Shown: piece by piece, positions 33,646-42,457 of the stretch
Layout of the letters: each line of letters starts with the position of its first letter
Position numbering within the stretch: position 1 is the stretch's first letter
The notes under the pieces: generated by a model
Told to the model about the DNA's origin: nothing
Databases searched by the model: none
What the model saw: the letters and a program-made list of their open reading frames with translations, nothing else
Made by a program: the position numbers and the translations under genes
Origin: CAYFMS01 sp964462325
Lineage (GTDB): Bacteria; Patescibacteriota; Patescibacteriia; UBA9934
Length of the DNA stretch: 64,000 nucleotides
Direction of reading: 5' to 3'
Assembly: GCA_964462325.1 (NCBI GenBank)
Contig: CAYWYQ010000002.1
Location: 1 to 64,000, forward strand

Positions 33646-34761
33646 CTACAAACGATGAAGAACTTCGCGTTTATGTTTTCTCCATTTTTCCGAAACAAAC
33701 TGATCCATTTTTTTACGAAATTCTTTTACGGAGTACTGCTCGGCATATTCCTTGATGATGGATGGGTCAAATTTATGTTCGTCAAAGTGCAATACGGTAT
33801 CTGCAATTTCTACCCAACTTTGCTCATCAAATAAAATACCCGTTTTCCCATCTATGACTGTCTCTGAGGCACCGCCACGGTTGTAGGCAATAACTGGTCG
33901 TCCTGCCGCCATGGATTCAACAGGCGTAATACCAAAATCCTCTTCCTGCGGATGGATAAAGGCAATGGCATTTGAAAAAAGTTCACTGCGTTTCTGATCA
34001 GAAACACGACCAAGAAATTCAATATTACTCTTCGCCATCTTTTTCAACTCTTTCTCTTGCGGTCCCGTACCAAATATTTTCAATGGCTTGCCTAATTTGT
34101 TAAATGCCTCAATGACAATGTCATATCGTTTATAGGAAACAAGGCGTCCACCAATTAAATAATAACGTTTAGGTTCTTCAGAAATGGTAAATGTATCTGT
34201 GTCGACAGGTGGATGAATGACCACGGAATCTCGACCATAGTAGCGACGAATACGGTGACGAACGGTTTCTGAATTTGCAATAAAATAATCAACACGATCT
34301 GCAGAAGCATTATCCCAAATACGTAAATATGTCATCATGAATGGCAAAAGTGATTTGGCAATACGAGGTACGTTTAATCCGCGTAAGTATTCATTTGTAT
34401 GTGTCCAGAGGTAGCGGGGAGGTGTATGACAATAACAAATATGTAATCCGTGTTCTGGTGGTACAATACCTTTTGAGAGAGCGCTTGAACTAGAAACGAT
34501 GACATCGAATTCGCTCAGGGAATAGCTCTCTGTTGCTGTCGGCATAAGGGGAAGGAGCCAGCGATATTTTTTTAATGCGAAAGGAATATTTTGAAGGAAT
34601 GAGGTTCGTATATCTCTATGACCAAATAAAGTGTTCATCTTTTCTTTATCATAAAGAAGAGTATAGGTTGGTGCAGTTGGCCATAGTGCCTGCATTGCTT
34701 CCAATACTCGTTCGGCTCCTCCATTTTGCATCATGTGATCATGCGTCAATGCGACCTTCAT
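33646..34761 (-). CDS. Glycosyltransferase family 4
   Basis: A 371-residue GT-B enzyme that starts MKVALTHDHMMQNGGAERVLEAM, the usual GGAERV donor/acceptor loop. HTPPRYLWTHTNEY and FIANSETVRHRIRRYYGRDSVVIHPPVDTDTF are segments often found in mannosyl- or rhamnosyl-type transferases of exopolysaccharide clusters. The donor-binding end reads AIAFIHPQEEDFGITPVESMAAGRPVIAYNRGGASETV. It comes directly after the polyprenyl sugar transferase and likely adds an early sugar. Confidence 0.88.
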   Translation of the reverse strand: MKVALTHDHMMQNGGAERVLEAMQALWPTAPTYTLLYDKEKMNTLFGHRDIRTSFLQNIPFALKKYRWLLPLMPTATESYSLSEFDVIVSSSSALSKGIVPPEHGLHICYCHTPPRYLWTHTNEYLRGLNVPRIAKSLLPFMMTYLRIWDNASADRVDYFIANSETVRHRIRRYYGRDSVVIHPPVDTDTFTISEEPKRYYLIGGRLVSYKRYDIVIEAFNKLGKPLKIFGTGPQEKELKKMAKSNIEFLGRVSDQKRSELFSNAIAFIHPQEEDFGITPVESMAAGRPVIAYNRGGASETVIDGKTGILFDEQSWVEIADTVLHFDEHKFDPSIIKEYAEQYSVKEFRKKMDQFVSEKWRKHKREVLHRL

Positions 34762-34799
34762 ATATACCAGACCTTATCGATTAATCTGATGCTCGTCAA

Positions 34800-36200
34800 T
34801 TAAAATGCACCTTTTGTAAGAAGAACCGCGAAAGGGGTTTTAAGTAATATTATTAAGTCAAAAAGAGGGGACCAGTTTTGAATATAATGCATGTCGAGCG
34901 ATACTTCATTTGAGAATTGCAAAGAGGCTCTTCCGCTGATTTGTGTTATGCCAGTAATGCCGGGTTTTATGGTGAGAACGCGCCGTTGGTCAGGCTCATA
35001 TAAGTTCACTTCTTCAGGAAGGTGTGGACGTGGACCGACAAGGCTCATATGACCAAGTAAAACAAGATAAAATTGGGGGAATTCATCAATACTAAGCTTA
35101 CGTATCCATTTTCCAAATGGAGTAACGCGCGGATCGTTTTTAATTTTAAAAAGGGGTGTTCCATCACGGTCATTCCCATATTCTGCAATAAAATCAGGAT
35201 CAAACCGTAATATATGTGCATCTTTTACCATAGATCGGAATTTGATAAAGGTAAACTCTTTTCCGAATCTTCCAACACGTTTTTGTGTGTAAAAAATGCT
35301 CCCTTGTCTTTCTGTGAGGAGAATAGCAGCGGTAATCATTTGAATAGGGAATGTAATCACGATGAGGAATAATGATATGAAAATATCAAAGATTCGTTTA
35401 TAAATAGCACCCCAACCATCAAGAGGTGTTTTTGGGAGTTCGATAACTGGTTGTCCAGAAAATGTATGAATGATAGGGGATTGAGCAGCGACAGGGAAAA
35501 GGGCGGCTGAGTAAAGAAATGTGAGATGTTCATTGTCGGCAAAGGCTTTTATTGCATCTAATGTGTCACGGTCAATATCAGTTTGCGCAACGATAATTGT
35601 GTCCACGCAGCCACGATTACGTTTCTTTAAAATTGCTGTTTCTGCATCTTTGGAAAAGACGCCGTACTGAGCAATAATTTTATACCCAAGTTGAGGATAC
35701 TGCTTAAAAAATTGCGTCAATTCATTTCCAACCTTTGTTTTCCCGATAATGATTGTTTTATGAAGTCCATACCCTTTTTTACGGAGATGCCTTTGCAAGA
35801 TACGCACGATAAGTCGCTCTATACTTACAAAAAGAATAGATAAAATCCAAACAGCAAGAAAAATGAAACGAGAGTCAAATAGTTCTCGTGAGAAAAAAGC
35901 AATCATCAAAATAAGACCGATCCCAGTACTTATAGATAGTCCAATACGAATGACTTCACTTGTTAATCGTGCTGGACGCATGGAATAAAGGCCAGCAAAT
36001 GCAAAAATAATGATCCATAGTACCGCTCCCCAGGCAGCAACTTGTAGATATTCTGAAAAAGGTAAATCAAATGTCACGTCTCGAATGCTGCGAAGGGTAG
36101 GGGAAAATCGAATAGAATAGGCAGAAATCGCCGCCAAAAGAAGCGCACCATAATCGAGAGGAACGCGAATTGCGGCAAAGAAGAGATGAATCTGTCTCAT
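34800..36200 (-). CDS. Polyprenyl-phosphate sugar-1-phosphate transferase
   Basis: A 466-residue initiating transferase for polysaccharide synthesis. I use the ATG at 36200 because AAGG lies about nine bases ahead; the ATG at 36218 is the alternative. Four to five transmembrane helices fill the first 150 residues. A Rossmann-like middle domain (KTIIIGKTKVGNELTQFF) follows, then a further helix and the catalytic domain: KRIFDIFISL, GSIFYTQKRVGRFGKEFTFIKFRSM, KNDPRVTPFGKWIRKLSIDEFPQF, MSLVGPRPHLPEEV and KPGITGITQISGR. It transfers a sugar phosphate from UDP-sugar to undecaprenyl phosphate and so starts the repeat unit. It is the first gene of the cluster. Confidence 0.92.
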   Translation of the reverse strand: MRQIHLFFAAIRVPLDYGALLLAAISAYSIRFSPTLRSIRDVTFDLPFSEYLQVAAWGAVLWIIIFAFAGLYSMRPARLTSEVIRIGLSISTGIGLILMIAFFSRELFDSRFIFLAVWILSILFVSIERLIVRILQRHLRKKGYGLHKTIIIGKTKVGNELTQFFKQYPQLGYKIIAQYGVFSKDAETAILKKRNRGCVDTIIVAQTDIDRDTLDAIKAFADNEHLTFLYSAALFPVAAQSPIIHTFSGQPVIELPKTPLDGWGAIYKRIFDIFISLFLIVITFPIQMITAAILLTERQGSIFYTQKRVGRFGKEFTFIKFRSMVKDAHILRFDPDFIAEYGNDRDGTPLFKIKNDPRVTPFGKWIRKLSIDEFPQFYLVLLGHMSLVGPRPHLPEEVNLYEPDQRRVLTIKPGITGITQISGRASLQFSNEVSLDMHYIQNWSPLFDLIILLKTPFAVLLTKGAF

Positions 36201-36232
36201 AATGAAAAACCTTAACATTTAACGCGGAAAAA

Positions 36233-36261
36233 CAAAAGAACCAGCCGAAGCTGATTCTTTT
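36233..36261 (-). terminator. Terminator of RNase P RNA
   Basis: On the minus strand the stem AGAATCAGC-TTCG-GCTGGTTCT is followed by TTTTGTTTTT. It lies directly after the RNase P 3' end. Confidence 0.8.
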
Positions 36262-36263
36262 TT

Positions 36264-36720
36264 CCGGGAAGCATGTAAGCCGAATTCTGTCCTTGTTTTG
36301 CTAGCAGTCTAGCATTTCAAGTGATGATCATCTATCTAGGATATATGTTGCCATATATCTCATGCGAGCTACCAAATTTGCTCTTGCACCGGAACGGGTT
36401 TACCACGCATCCATGTCACCATGGAGCGAATCGTGTAGCCGACTGACCTCACGATACTTTTCACCTTTCCTCACAAAATGTGAGTAGTATTGTCTCTGTG
36501 GCACTGTCCCTAGGCTTATATGAGTCTTCTGGGAACGGGCGCACTGCACCCTGTGAACTCACGTTCTCCAGTTCCCTGAAAACTCATGTTATTCCCTGGT
36601 CGCCGTTAGCGACGCTCCGCTTCCGTACCTATTGCTAGGTTACGAGGTGTTCGGACTTTCCTCTCACGCAACTGCGCAAGCGATCATCCAACTTCCTAGA
36701 TCGTTAAGCTAAGCCTAACT
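36264..36720 (-). ncRNA. rnpB: RNase P RNA
   Basis: On the minus strand GAGGAAAGTCCGAACACC (at about 36645-36662) is the universal CR-I/P4 segment of bacterial RNase P RNA. The 3' part ends ACAGAATTCGGCTTACATGCTTCC, the CR-V/P4 partner plus the P1 strand, which pairs with GGAAG near 36695. The RNA is the catalytic part of the enzyme that matures tRNA 5' ends. The 5' end is inferred from the promoter and may be trimmed to about 36700. Confidence 0.93.
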
Positions 36721-36726
36721 AGGCGG

Positions 36727-36755
36727 AATATAACATATAATATGTCAATTGTCAA
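36727..36755 (-). promoter_or_regulatory. Sigma70 promoter of rnpB
   Basis: On the minus strand, TTGACA (36755-36750), a spacer of exactly 17 bases and TATATT (36732-36727) precede the RNA by about 7 bases. A second TTGACA overlaps within the spacer. Confidence 0.85.
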
Positions 36756-36776
36756 TTAAAATAGAGTAAAATAAAT

Positions 36777-36805
36777 GCCCCCGACACTTAAGTGGGGGCT
36801 GTTAG
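36777..36805 (-). terminator. Terminator after the 142-residue gene
   Basis: GCCCCC (36777-36782) pairs with GGGGGC (36794-36799) around a loop that is itself palindromic (ACTTAAGT). The minus-strand exit is ATTTATTTTA. Confidence 0.6.
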
Positions 36806-36826
36806 ATGTGGTGTGATGATGTATTT

Positions 36827-37255
36827 CTACACACCACCTCTGCTTCTGTCTTCACTGCCACTAGTATCGCTATATGTGATGAACACATCATCAGTATCTT
36901 TGAGCGTTCTCCATGCGGCGCTTGTTGCGTCGGCAAAACCCGTGTCAACAAATAGTTCAGCGAATTCGCTGAGACTGATATTGTTTTGAATGCTTTGAAT
37001 CGCACCCTTCATAAAATCCTCAAATCTACTTGCATCTTTGATGCTCTTGCACGTCTGAATTACTCTTCCATGTAGCCATGATGTCATCTTATGCTGATCA
37101 CCACCACATCTAAAGGTACTCATTAACGTTTTTAGTCGATTGAGAATCTTTCCCGAAGGACAGTGATGGCCTTCATCTAAGAATTGTGGTAGAGAACGAA
37201 GGGTAGAAGGTGACTCAGAGTTGGTCTCTGTGTCGGAGGGGGTTGCTCTATTCAT
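36827..37255 (-). CDS. Hypothetical protein, 142 residues
   Basis: A soluble protein with an N-terminal low-complexity part (TPSDTETNSESPST) and a helical core (FRCGGDQHKMTSWLHGRVIQTCKSIKDASRFEDFMKGAIQSIQ). Two Cys residues and three His residues lie between 30 and 70. I do not recognise the family. It lies alone between RNase P and trpS, with its own terminator, and looks like an accessory gene. The ATG at 37255 is preceded by a weak GAAAGAG site. Confidence 0.55.
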   Translation of the reverse strand: MNRATPSDTETNSESPSTLRSLPQFLDEGHHCPSGKILNRLKTLMSTFRCGGDQHKMTSWLHGRVIQTCKSIKDASRFEDFMKGAIQSIQNNISLSEFAELFVDTGFADATSAAWRTLKDTDDVFITYSDTSGSEDRSRGGV

Positions 37256-37394
37256 TTTTTTGAGCTCTTTCTAGCGGGTTAATGCTCCAAAACATCGGAA
37301 TGATGTACGAAGCAATACGATACTACCGCAACCAACAATTCCTGTAAAGCAAGAAAGGACAAAATTTTGCTAATTTAAGCAGTTTATATATAGA

Positions 37395-38381
37395 CTAATC
37401 AATTTTTAATCCCATGATTTTATATACACCCTGTAGCTTTTCATGGGCTTCATGATGTGCTTTTTCTGATCCTTGTTTTACAATTTTGAGCAATTCATCC
37501 TCTTGATCAAGTAATTGATTCACCTGCATTTGTAGTGGGGAAAGAATGTGTTCAAGTGCTTCAGTAAGTCCGTCCTTGAGTTCCCTCATACCGTTATCTC
37601 TATAGTCGATAGCAATTTCATCTTGCGTTTTACCGGTCGCTAGAGAGAAGAGTGTTAATAGATTATATAGTCCGTGACGTTCTTTATCTGCTGTGATTGT
37701 CGGATTTGAATCGGTCATAGCACTTCGGATCTTTTTCTGAACCAAGTCCGCATCATCCATAATAGAGATATAACTCTTCGCAGAAGGGTCAGATTTACTC
37801 ATCTTCTTTGAGGGGTCTTTTAATGACTTGATTCGAGCTCCAGATGTACCGATTATTGGTTCTGGAACCGTAAATGTTTTTCCGAAACGGTTATTAAAAC
37901 GTTCCGCAAGGTTTCGTGCGAGCTCCAGATGCTGTTTTTGATCTTCTCCTACGGGTACTGCATTAGCGTCATATAGAAGGATATCTGCTGCCATGAGAGC
38001 AGGGTAGGTGAAGAGTCCAACAGAAACACCTTTCTCGTTTTTTGCAGACTTATCTTTGAATTGTGTCATGCGATTTGCCTCTCCCATCATGGTAAGCGTT
38101 TGCATAACCCATCCGAGTTCAGCATGTTCTGGTACGCGCGATTGTTGGAAAAGGACTGTCTTTTCTGGATCAATTCCGGCGGCGAGATATGCTGCTGCAC
38201 CGAATAGAATATTTTTCTTTAATATTTGTGGATCTTGAGGAACGGTGATGGCATGAAGATCAGCAATCATCATGTACACTTGGTATTCTTCCTGAAGTTT
38301 TACGGCGGGTAATAATGCTCCAAAATAATTTCCGATATGGAGGAGATTCGTAGGTTGTATTCCGGTAAGTGCTTTCTTCAT
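37395..38381 (-). CDS. trpS: Tryptophanyl-tRNA synthetase
   Basis: A 328-residue class Ic synthetase from the ATG at 38381 (MKKALTGIQPTNLLHIGNYFGAL). The HIGH motif reads LHIGNY (about 14-19), and the KMSKS loop reads KKMSKSDPSAKSYI (about 192). The Trp-binding region (AADILLYDANAVPVGEDQKQHLELAR) is conserved. It charges tRNA-Trp. A longer start inside the frame (10 residues upstream) has no support. A terminator hairpin lies just upstream, so it has its own promoter region. Confidence 0.95.
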   Translation of the reverse strand: MKKALTGIQPTNLLHIGNYFGALLPAVKLQEEYQVYMMIADLHAITVPQDPQILKKNILFGAAAYLAAGIDPEKTVLFQQSRVPEHAELGWVMQTLTMMGEANRMTQFKDKSAKNEKGVSVGLFTYPALMAADILLYDANAVPVGEDQKQHLELARNLAERFNNRFGKTFTVPEPIIGTSGARIKSLKDPSKKMSKSDPSAKSYISIMDDADLVQKKIRSAMTDSNPTITADKERHGLYNLLTLFSLATGKTQDEIAIDYRDNGMRELKDGLTEALEHILSPLQMQVNQLLDQEDELLKIVKQGSEKAHHEAHEKLQGVYKIMGLKID

Positions 38382-38397
38382 ATGGACGCATTGTACC

Positions 38398-38424
38398 AAA
38401 AAACCGAGCATATGGCTCGGTTTT
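38398..38424. terminator. Terminator hairpin, first of three copies
   Basis: AAAAAACCGAGC-ATAT-GGCTCGGTTTT, repeated at 39122-39148 and, with an altered loop, at 39846-39870. It ends the 209-residue gene on the minus strand. Confidence 0.8.
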
Positions 38425-38442
38425 GGACTTTTATTATTGAAC

Positions 38443-39072
38443 TTACTCTAATGTAATTGAATTCAAGATGAGATCCCATTCATCGTCTAAATCACTGTTA
38501 CCAACACCTCTTTGGTACTCTAATTTGTAATTATTACCATCATTATCTTGGAATGATGCCGTTGTGTGCGACCAGGGTCCACCCAATGTGTTCTCAGAGA
38601 TGTTGTCGACAGATACATTGTTAACTGTTATGTCATTAATCTGCACGGAAGATTTTTCAAAATTTACGAAATCTTCAGAACTGTAATCAATGATTATTGG
38701 AGTTTTTCCATTTGCGGTGAATGTAATTGGAGTGTATAACCCGACATCTCCTGGTGCAAAGTAAACAAGCGGATCTGGAGAAAGATTGGCTGAACCAACG
38801 CCTATTTCAAAGCCTCCATTCATATGCCACCCGAGTGGATAGCTGAAATGTACATTTCCCGCATCGAATGTTCTTGTGATCACTCCCATATCGTTCTTAA
38901 ACACAGGGGTGTCCCCATCATCGTTATCTGTGTCTGCGTCGACTATTACTTCTGTTGAGTCATTGTCAACAGATGGTGCTGTAGCATCTGCAGAAAGTAA
39001 TAGGACTAAATTAACAATGGACAGTATGAAGGCAGTCGTTACAATGGTGATAAGTATTTTAAAATGATGCAT
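38443..39072 (-). CDS. Membrane-anchored hypothetical protein, copy 1
   Basis: A 209-residue protein with an N-terminal helix (FKILITIVTTAFILSIVNLVLLL, residues 4-26) serving as signal or anchor. A low-complexity acidic linker (DNDSTEVIVDADTDNDDGD) follows. The outer domain contains VHFSYPLGWHM and DEWDLILNSITLE, a pattern I associate with PsbP-like lipoprotein domains of CPR genomes. Function is unknown. This copy is identical in protein sequence to the one at 39167-39796, so both might be expressed from their own duplicated upstream regions. Confidence 0.75.
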   Translation of the reverse strand: MHHFKILITIVTTAFILSIVNLVLLLSADATAPSVDNDSTEVIVDADTDNDDGDTPVFKNDMGVITRTFDAGNVHFSYPLGWHMNGGFEIGVGSANLSPDPLVYFAPGDVGLYTPITFTANGKTPIIIDYSSEDFVNFEKSSVQINDITVNNVSVDNISENTLGGPWSHTTASFQDNDGNNYKLEYQRGVGNSDLDDEWDLILNSITLE

Positions 39073-39166
39073 AAGGTATAATATTTAATCTATGAGAATA
39101 ATACCATTTTTTGCTAGCAACAAAAAACCGAGCATATGGCTCGGTTTTGGACTTTTATTATTGAAC

Positions 39167-39796
39167 TTACTCTAATGTAATTGAATTCAAGATGAGATCC
39201 CATTCATCGTCTAAATCACTGTTACCAACACCTCTTTGGTACTCTAATTTGTAATTATTACCATCATTATCTTGGAATGATGCCGTTGTGTGCGACCAGG
39301 GTCCACCCAATGTGTTCTCAGAGATGTTGTCGACAGATACATTGTTAACTGTTATGTCATTAATCTGCACGGAAGATTTTTCAAAATTTACGAAATCTTC
39401 AGAACTGTAATCAATGATTATTGGAGTTTTTCCATTTGCGGTGAATGTAATTGGAGTGTATAACCCGACATCTCCTGGTGCAAAGTAAACAAGCGGATCT
39501 GGAGAAAGATTGGCTGAACCAACGCCTATTTCAAAGCCTCCATTCATATGCCACCCGAGTGGATAGCTGAAATGTACATTTCCCGCATCGAATGTTCTTG
39601 TGATCACTCCCATATCGTTCTTAAACACAGGGGTGTCCCCATCATCGTTATCTGTGTCTGCGTCGACTATTACTTCTGTTGAGTCATTGTCAACAGATGG
39701 TGCTGTAGCATCTGCAGAAAGTAATAGGACTAAATTAACAATGGACAGTATGAAGGCAGTCGTTACAATGGTGATAAGTATTTTAAAATGATGCAT
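39167..39796 (-). CDS. Membrane-anchored hypothetical protein, copy 2
   Basis: Identical in all 209 residues to the protein at 38443-39072: N-terminal membrane helix, acidic linker, and extracytoplasmic domain with FSYPLGW. This is the promoter-proximal copy on the minus strand. The TATAATATT-like sequence just upstream (about 39803-39811) is also present in the other copy. Function is unknown; dosage increase is the simplest effect of the duplication. Confidence 0.75.
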   Translation of the reverse strand: MHHFKILITIVTTAFILSIVNLVLLLSADATAPSVDNDSTEVIVDADTDNDDGDTPVFKNDMGVITRTFDAGNVHFSYPLGWHMNGGFEIGVGSANLSPDPLVYFAPGDVGLYTPITFTANGKTPIIIDYSSEDFVNFEKSSVQINDITVNNVSVDNISENTLGGPWSHTTASFQDNDGNNYKLEYQRGVGNSDLDDEWDLILNSITLE

Positions 39797-39874
39797 AAGG
39801 TATAATATTTAATCTATGAGAATAATACCATTTTTTGCTAGCAACAAAAAACCGAGCTATATGCTCGGTTTTCC

Positions 39875-40330
39875 GATTCAGAGCCTTGTCCGTGCAGAAA
39901 ACGGGATGCGCTAGATTCCGGCTCGGTGGCCGGAATGACAGAGCGCGCTAAAGGCTAAGTAGATAATCGACTCATTGTTATTCTACTCGATCTGAGGTTC
40001 CGACTGAATCAATACGACTTAAGGTCCGACCTCTCGATTGAGGTACGGACCTTTCAAGGGCACCAATAGACAAACGGAACCTGTCCGAGCAATAGACTGG
40101 ATGTAATTTGTTTGAATCATCGAGCACTGAGCGGAAGTGTACTAGAACGTACAGTGCAGCGAAGCGCACAGATGTGAAAACAAAGTACGCCAGTCTATAA
40201 GCGGATGCCCTGTCCGCGCAGAAAACGGGATGATATTTCCTTGAAGATTAAGAAAATACCGCAGATGTACTAGAAAAGTACATTGAGGATATTTTTGCAA
40301 ATCTGAATGGATAGATCGCCCATTTTCAAG
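39875..40330. repeat. Gene-free repeat region between duplication and RNase J
   Basis: About 450 bases without a gene. They contain GATTCCGGCTCGGTGGCCGGAATGAC-type sequence (about 39916-39941), a relative of the CCGACT stem (39992-40031), an AGGTACGGACCT palindrome, stem-loop element E4 (40092-40198) and a smaller ATGTAC-TAGAAAA-GTACAT hairpin (40264-40282). GTCCGYGCAGAAAACGGGATG occurs twice (39889 and 40213). Confidence 0.65.
40092..40198. repeat. Stem-loop element E4
   Basis: Outer arms ATAGACTGG (40092-40100) and CCAGTCTAT (40190-40198) pair perfectly and the pairing continues inward with few mismatches. The apex region reads GAGCACTGAGCGGAAGTGTAC, then TAGAAC, then GTACAGTGCAGCGAAGCGCA. 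It resembles E6 at 53623-53726 in apex but not in outer stem. Confidence 0.6.
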
Positions 40331-40339
40331 CGGAATGTC

Positions 40340-42271
40340 TTACATTTCTATGACGACTGGCATAACCATCGGCCGCCGCTCTGTCTTTTGGAAGAGGAAT
40401 TTACCTACTTCGTCCCGCACGATTTTTCGTACATGATCTGCATCTGCTGGTGATTTTGGATCTGTTTTTTCACGAATCAATTTTTGTATCAACTTACGTG
40501 TTGAATTGATCAATTCCTTGTTTTCACGCATATGCACGAATCCGCGACTGACGATATCTGGTAGCCCAATAACTTTTCCGGTTGATTTTTCAATTTGTAC
40601 AATTGCAACAACGATTCCATCATCTGCAAGTGCTTGACGATCTCGAAGAACGACTTGCGAGACATCCCCAACGCCAAGTCCATCTACGAAGACATAATCC
40701 GTAGGAACTTTTGTCTTTGTAAGAACTGCATCTCCGATTTCGCCCGCTTTTTTACTCTTTCGCAGTTCTAGAATCTGTCCATTATCCGCAACGAAAACAT
40801 GGTCCTCGTCCCATCCCATAGAATAGGCAACCTCTGCATTTTCACGTAAGAGGAAGTGATTTCCTTCAATTGGCATGTAATACTTCGGCTTGAAGAGCGA
40901 AAGCATTAATTTAATGTCTTCTTGTTTTGCATGTCCACCTGCATGTACATCCATAATATCTTTATGAATAACTTTCGCTCGTTTACGGTAGAATGTATCT
41001 TTTAATTTCTGCACGGAAGATTCATTTCCTGGAACGACAGAACTTGAAAAGATAATCGTATCGTTTTTCTTTACCTTAATGAATCGATGTTCATCATGCG
41101 CAATTCGAGAAAGAGCGGCACGTTTTTCTCCTTGTGCCCCCGTACAAACGATGGTTACTTTTTCATCAGGTGTTTTATTAATTCGCTCCATTGGAACGAG
41201 GGTTCTGTCGCTAATGGAGATATAGCCAAGATGCCGCGCGATTTCTACATTTGTTTTCATCGAATATCCATCAATAGCTACTTTACGTCCCAGACGTTCT
41301 GAAATTTCCAGAATCTGTTTTACACGTGAAAGAAGGGAAGCGAATGTCCCAACAATGACACGTCCTGGTGCTTTATCAATAATGCGTTCAAGTTCTGCAC
41401 CAATAACACGTTCAGATGTTTGATGCCCTGGCAGACTCGCATTTGTTGAATCTCCCATAAGAAGGAGAAGTCCTTCCTCACCAATGCGCGCCATTTTGTG
41501 AAAGTCGGCTGGCCCAGTGCCTACAGGGTGGAAATCATATTTCCAGTCACCTGTGTGACAAATGGTTCCTGCAGGTGTTTCAACAACAATTCCTGCTGAA
41601 TCCGGAATATTGTGATTAATGTGGAAGAAGTGCACCTTGAATACTCCAAGTTGTAACTCGGATTCAATGGTAATATTTTTTACATTTACTTTTGCCGATT
41701 TAAAATCGTCCTGTCGCTTATTAATAATCCCTGCCGCAATTGGTAGAGCATAAACGGTCGGATTTCCGATATAAGGAACGGTATGAGGGATTGCCCCAAT
41801 ATGATCATAATGACCATGAGTAATAATAGCTCCTCGTACATTTTTTTCCTTTCCACGAAGATATTCCATATTTGGAATAATATAGTCGACTCCCGGCATA
41901 TCTTCTTCTGGGAATTGTAGACCAAGATCGATAATGATGATGTCATCTTTATATTCAATCAAGGTACAGTTTCGGCCAACTTCTTCGAGCCCTCCGAGTA
42001 CGATTACACGTACTTCTTCTCCGGTAGGGGACTTGAAGGTTTTTGTTGATCGGGTAACAGGTGGCGTATTCGGTCGCGAGATGTGACCTTTTTTATGATA
42101 CGCAGACACTTGTTTTTTGCGCCCAGTTGATGGACGTCTTTTTCCTTGTGGGCGATTATTACGTGTTCCATGTTGCACACGTTTTTTCCCTGCAGGTCTT
42201 GTATTACGTTGTGGTGGACGTGATTGTCCTCCGGTTCGACGCTTTGGTGCGTCAGATTTTTTTTCTGTCAT
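40340..42271 (-). CDS. rnj: Ribonuclease J
   Basis: A 643-residue metallo-beta-lactamase/beta-CASP nuclease that degrades and matures RNA (5' exonuclease and endonuclease). The core starts at about residue 88 with VRVIVLGGLEEVGRNCTLIEY; the metal motif THGHYDHIGA is at about 148-157, and CHTGDWKYDFHPVG, MGDSTNASLPG, GTFASLLSRV, VVPGNESSVQKLKDTFYRKRAKV and HAGGHAKQEDI follow in the right order. The first ~85 residues are an extra basic, low-complexity tail (GGQSRPPQRNTRPAGKKR) likely to bind RNA or ribosomes. In a genome without RNase E this is expected to be the main mRNA-decay enzyme. Confidence 0.93.
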   Translation of the reverse strand: MTEKKSDAPKRRTGGQSRPPQRNTRPAGKKRVQHGTRNNRPQGKRRPSTGRKKQVSAYHKKGHISRPNTPPVTRSTKTFKSPTGEEVRVIVLGGLEEVGRNCTLIEYKDDIIIIDLGLQFPEEDMPGVDYIIPNMEYLRGKEKNVRGAIITHGHYDHIGAIPHTVPYIGNPTVYALPIAAGIINKRQDDFKSAKVNVKNITIESELQLGVFKVHFFHINHNIPDSAGIVVETPAGTICHTGDWKYDFHPVGTGPADFHKMARIGEEGLLLLMGDSTNASLPGHQTSERVIGAELERIIDKAPGRVIVGTFASLLSRVKQILEISERLGRKVAIDGYSMKTNVEIARHLGYISISDRTLVPMERINKTPDEKVTIVCTGAQGEKRAALSRIAHDEHRFIKVKKNDTIIFSSSVVPGNESSVQKLKDTFYRKRAKVIHKDIMDVHAGGHAKQEDIKLMLSLFKPKYYMPIEGNHFLLRENAEVAYSMGWDEDHVFVADNGQILELRKSKKAGEIGDAVLTKTKVPTDYVFVDGLGVGDVSQVVLRDRQALADDGIVVAIVQIEKSTGKVIGLPDIVSRGFVHMRENKELINSTRKLIQKLIREKTDPKSPADADHVRKIVRDEVGKFLFQKTERRPMVMPVVIEM

Positions 42272-42457
42272 ATTTTTTTCTGTTGTCTTCTTTTATTTCA
42301 AACAAAAGAATGACTATTTAATTTATATTTCATTTTTGAGAAGAGAAACTGGACCAGTTCTATACACAATAAAAAAGGTTCAAATTCCCTCCTGGGTAGA
42401 TATGCAAGCCTCTTATTAAGAGAAAATCATACCTTATACAGGTGGAATTGTCAATGA

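Larger units (their letters stand above)
38398..39845. repeat. Exact 724-bp tandem duplication
   Basis: The segment 38398-39121 is repeated at 39122-39845. I see no base difference between them. The unit begins in the terminator hairpin and contains one complete gene plus its upstream region. A third terminator copy (39846) closes the array, with the loop changed. Unequal crossing-over or slippage at the hairpins would explain it; an assembly artefact is also possible. Confidence 0.9.

Noticed and set aside
36265..36720. Coding sequence in the RNase P region
   Set aside because: No ORF is present and the conserved RNase P RNA segments explain the whole stretch.
39978..40169. 63-codon minus-strand ORF
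   Set aside because: It covers palindromic repeats and element E4 and has no family resemblance.
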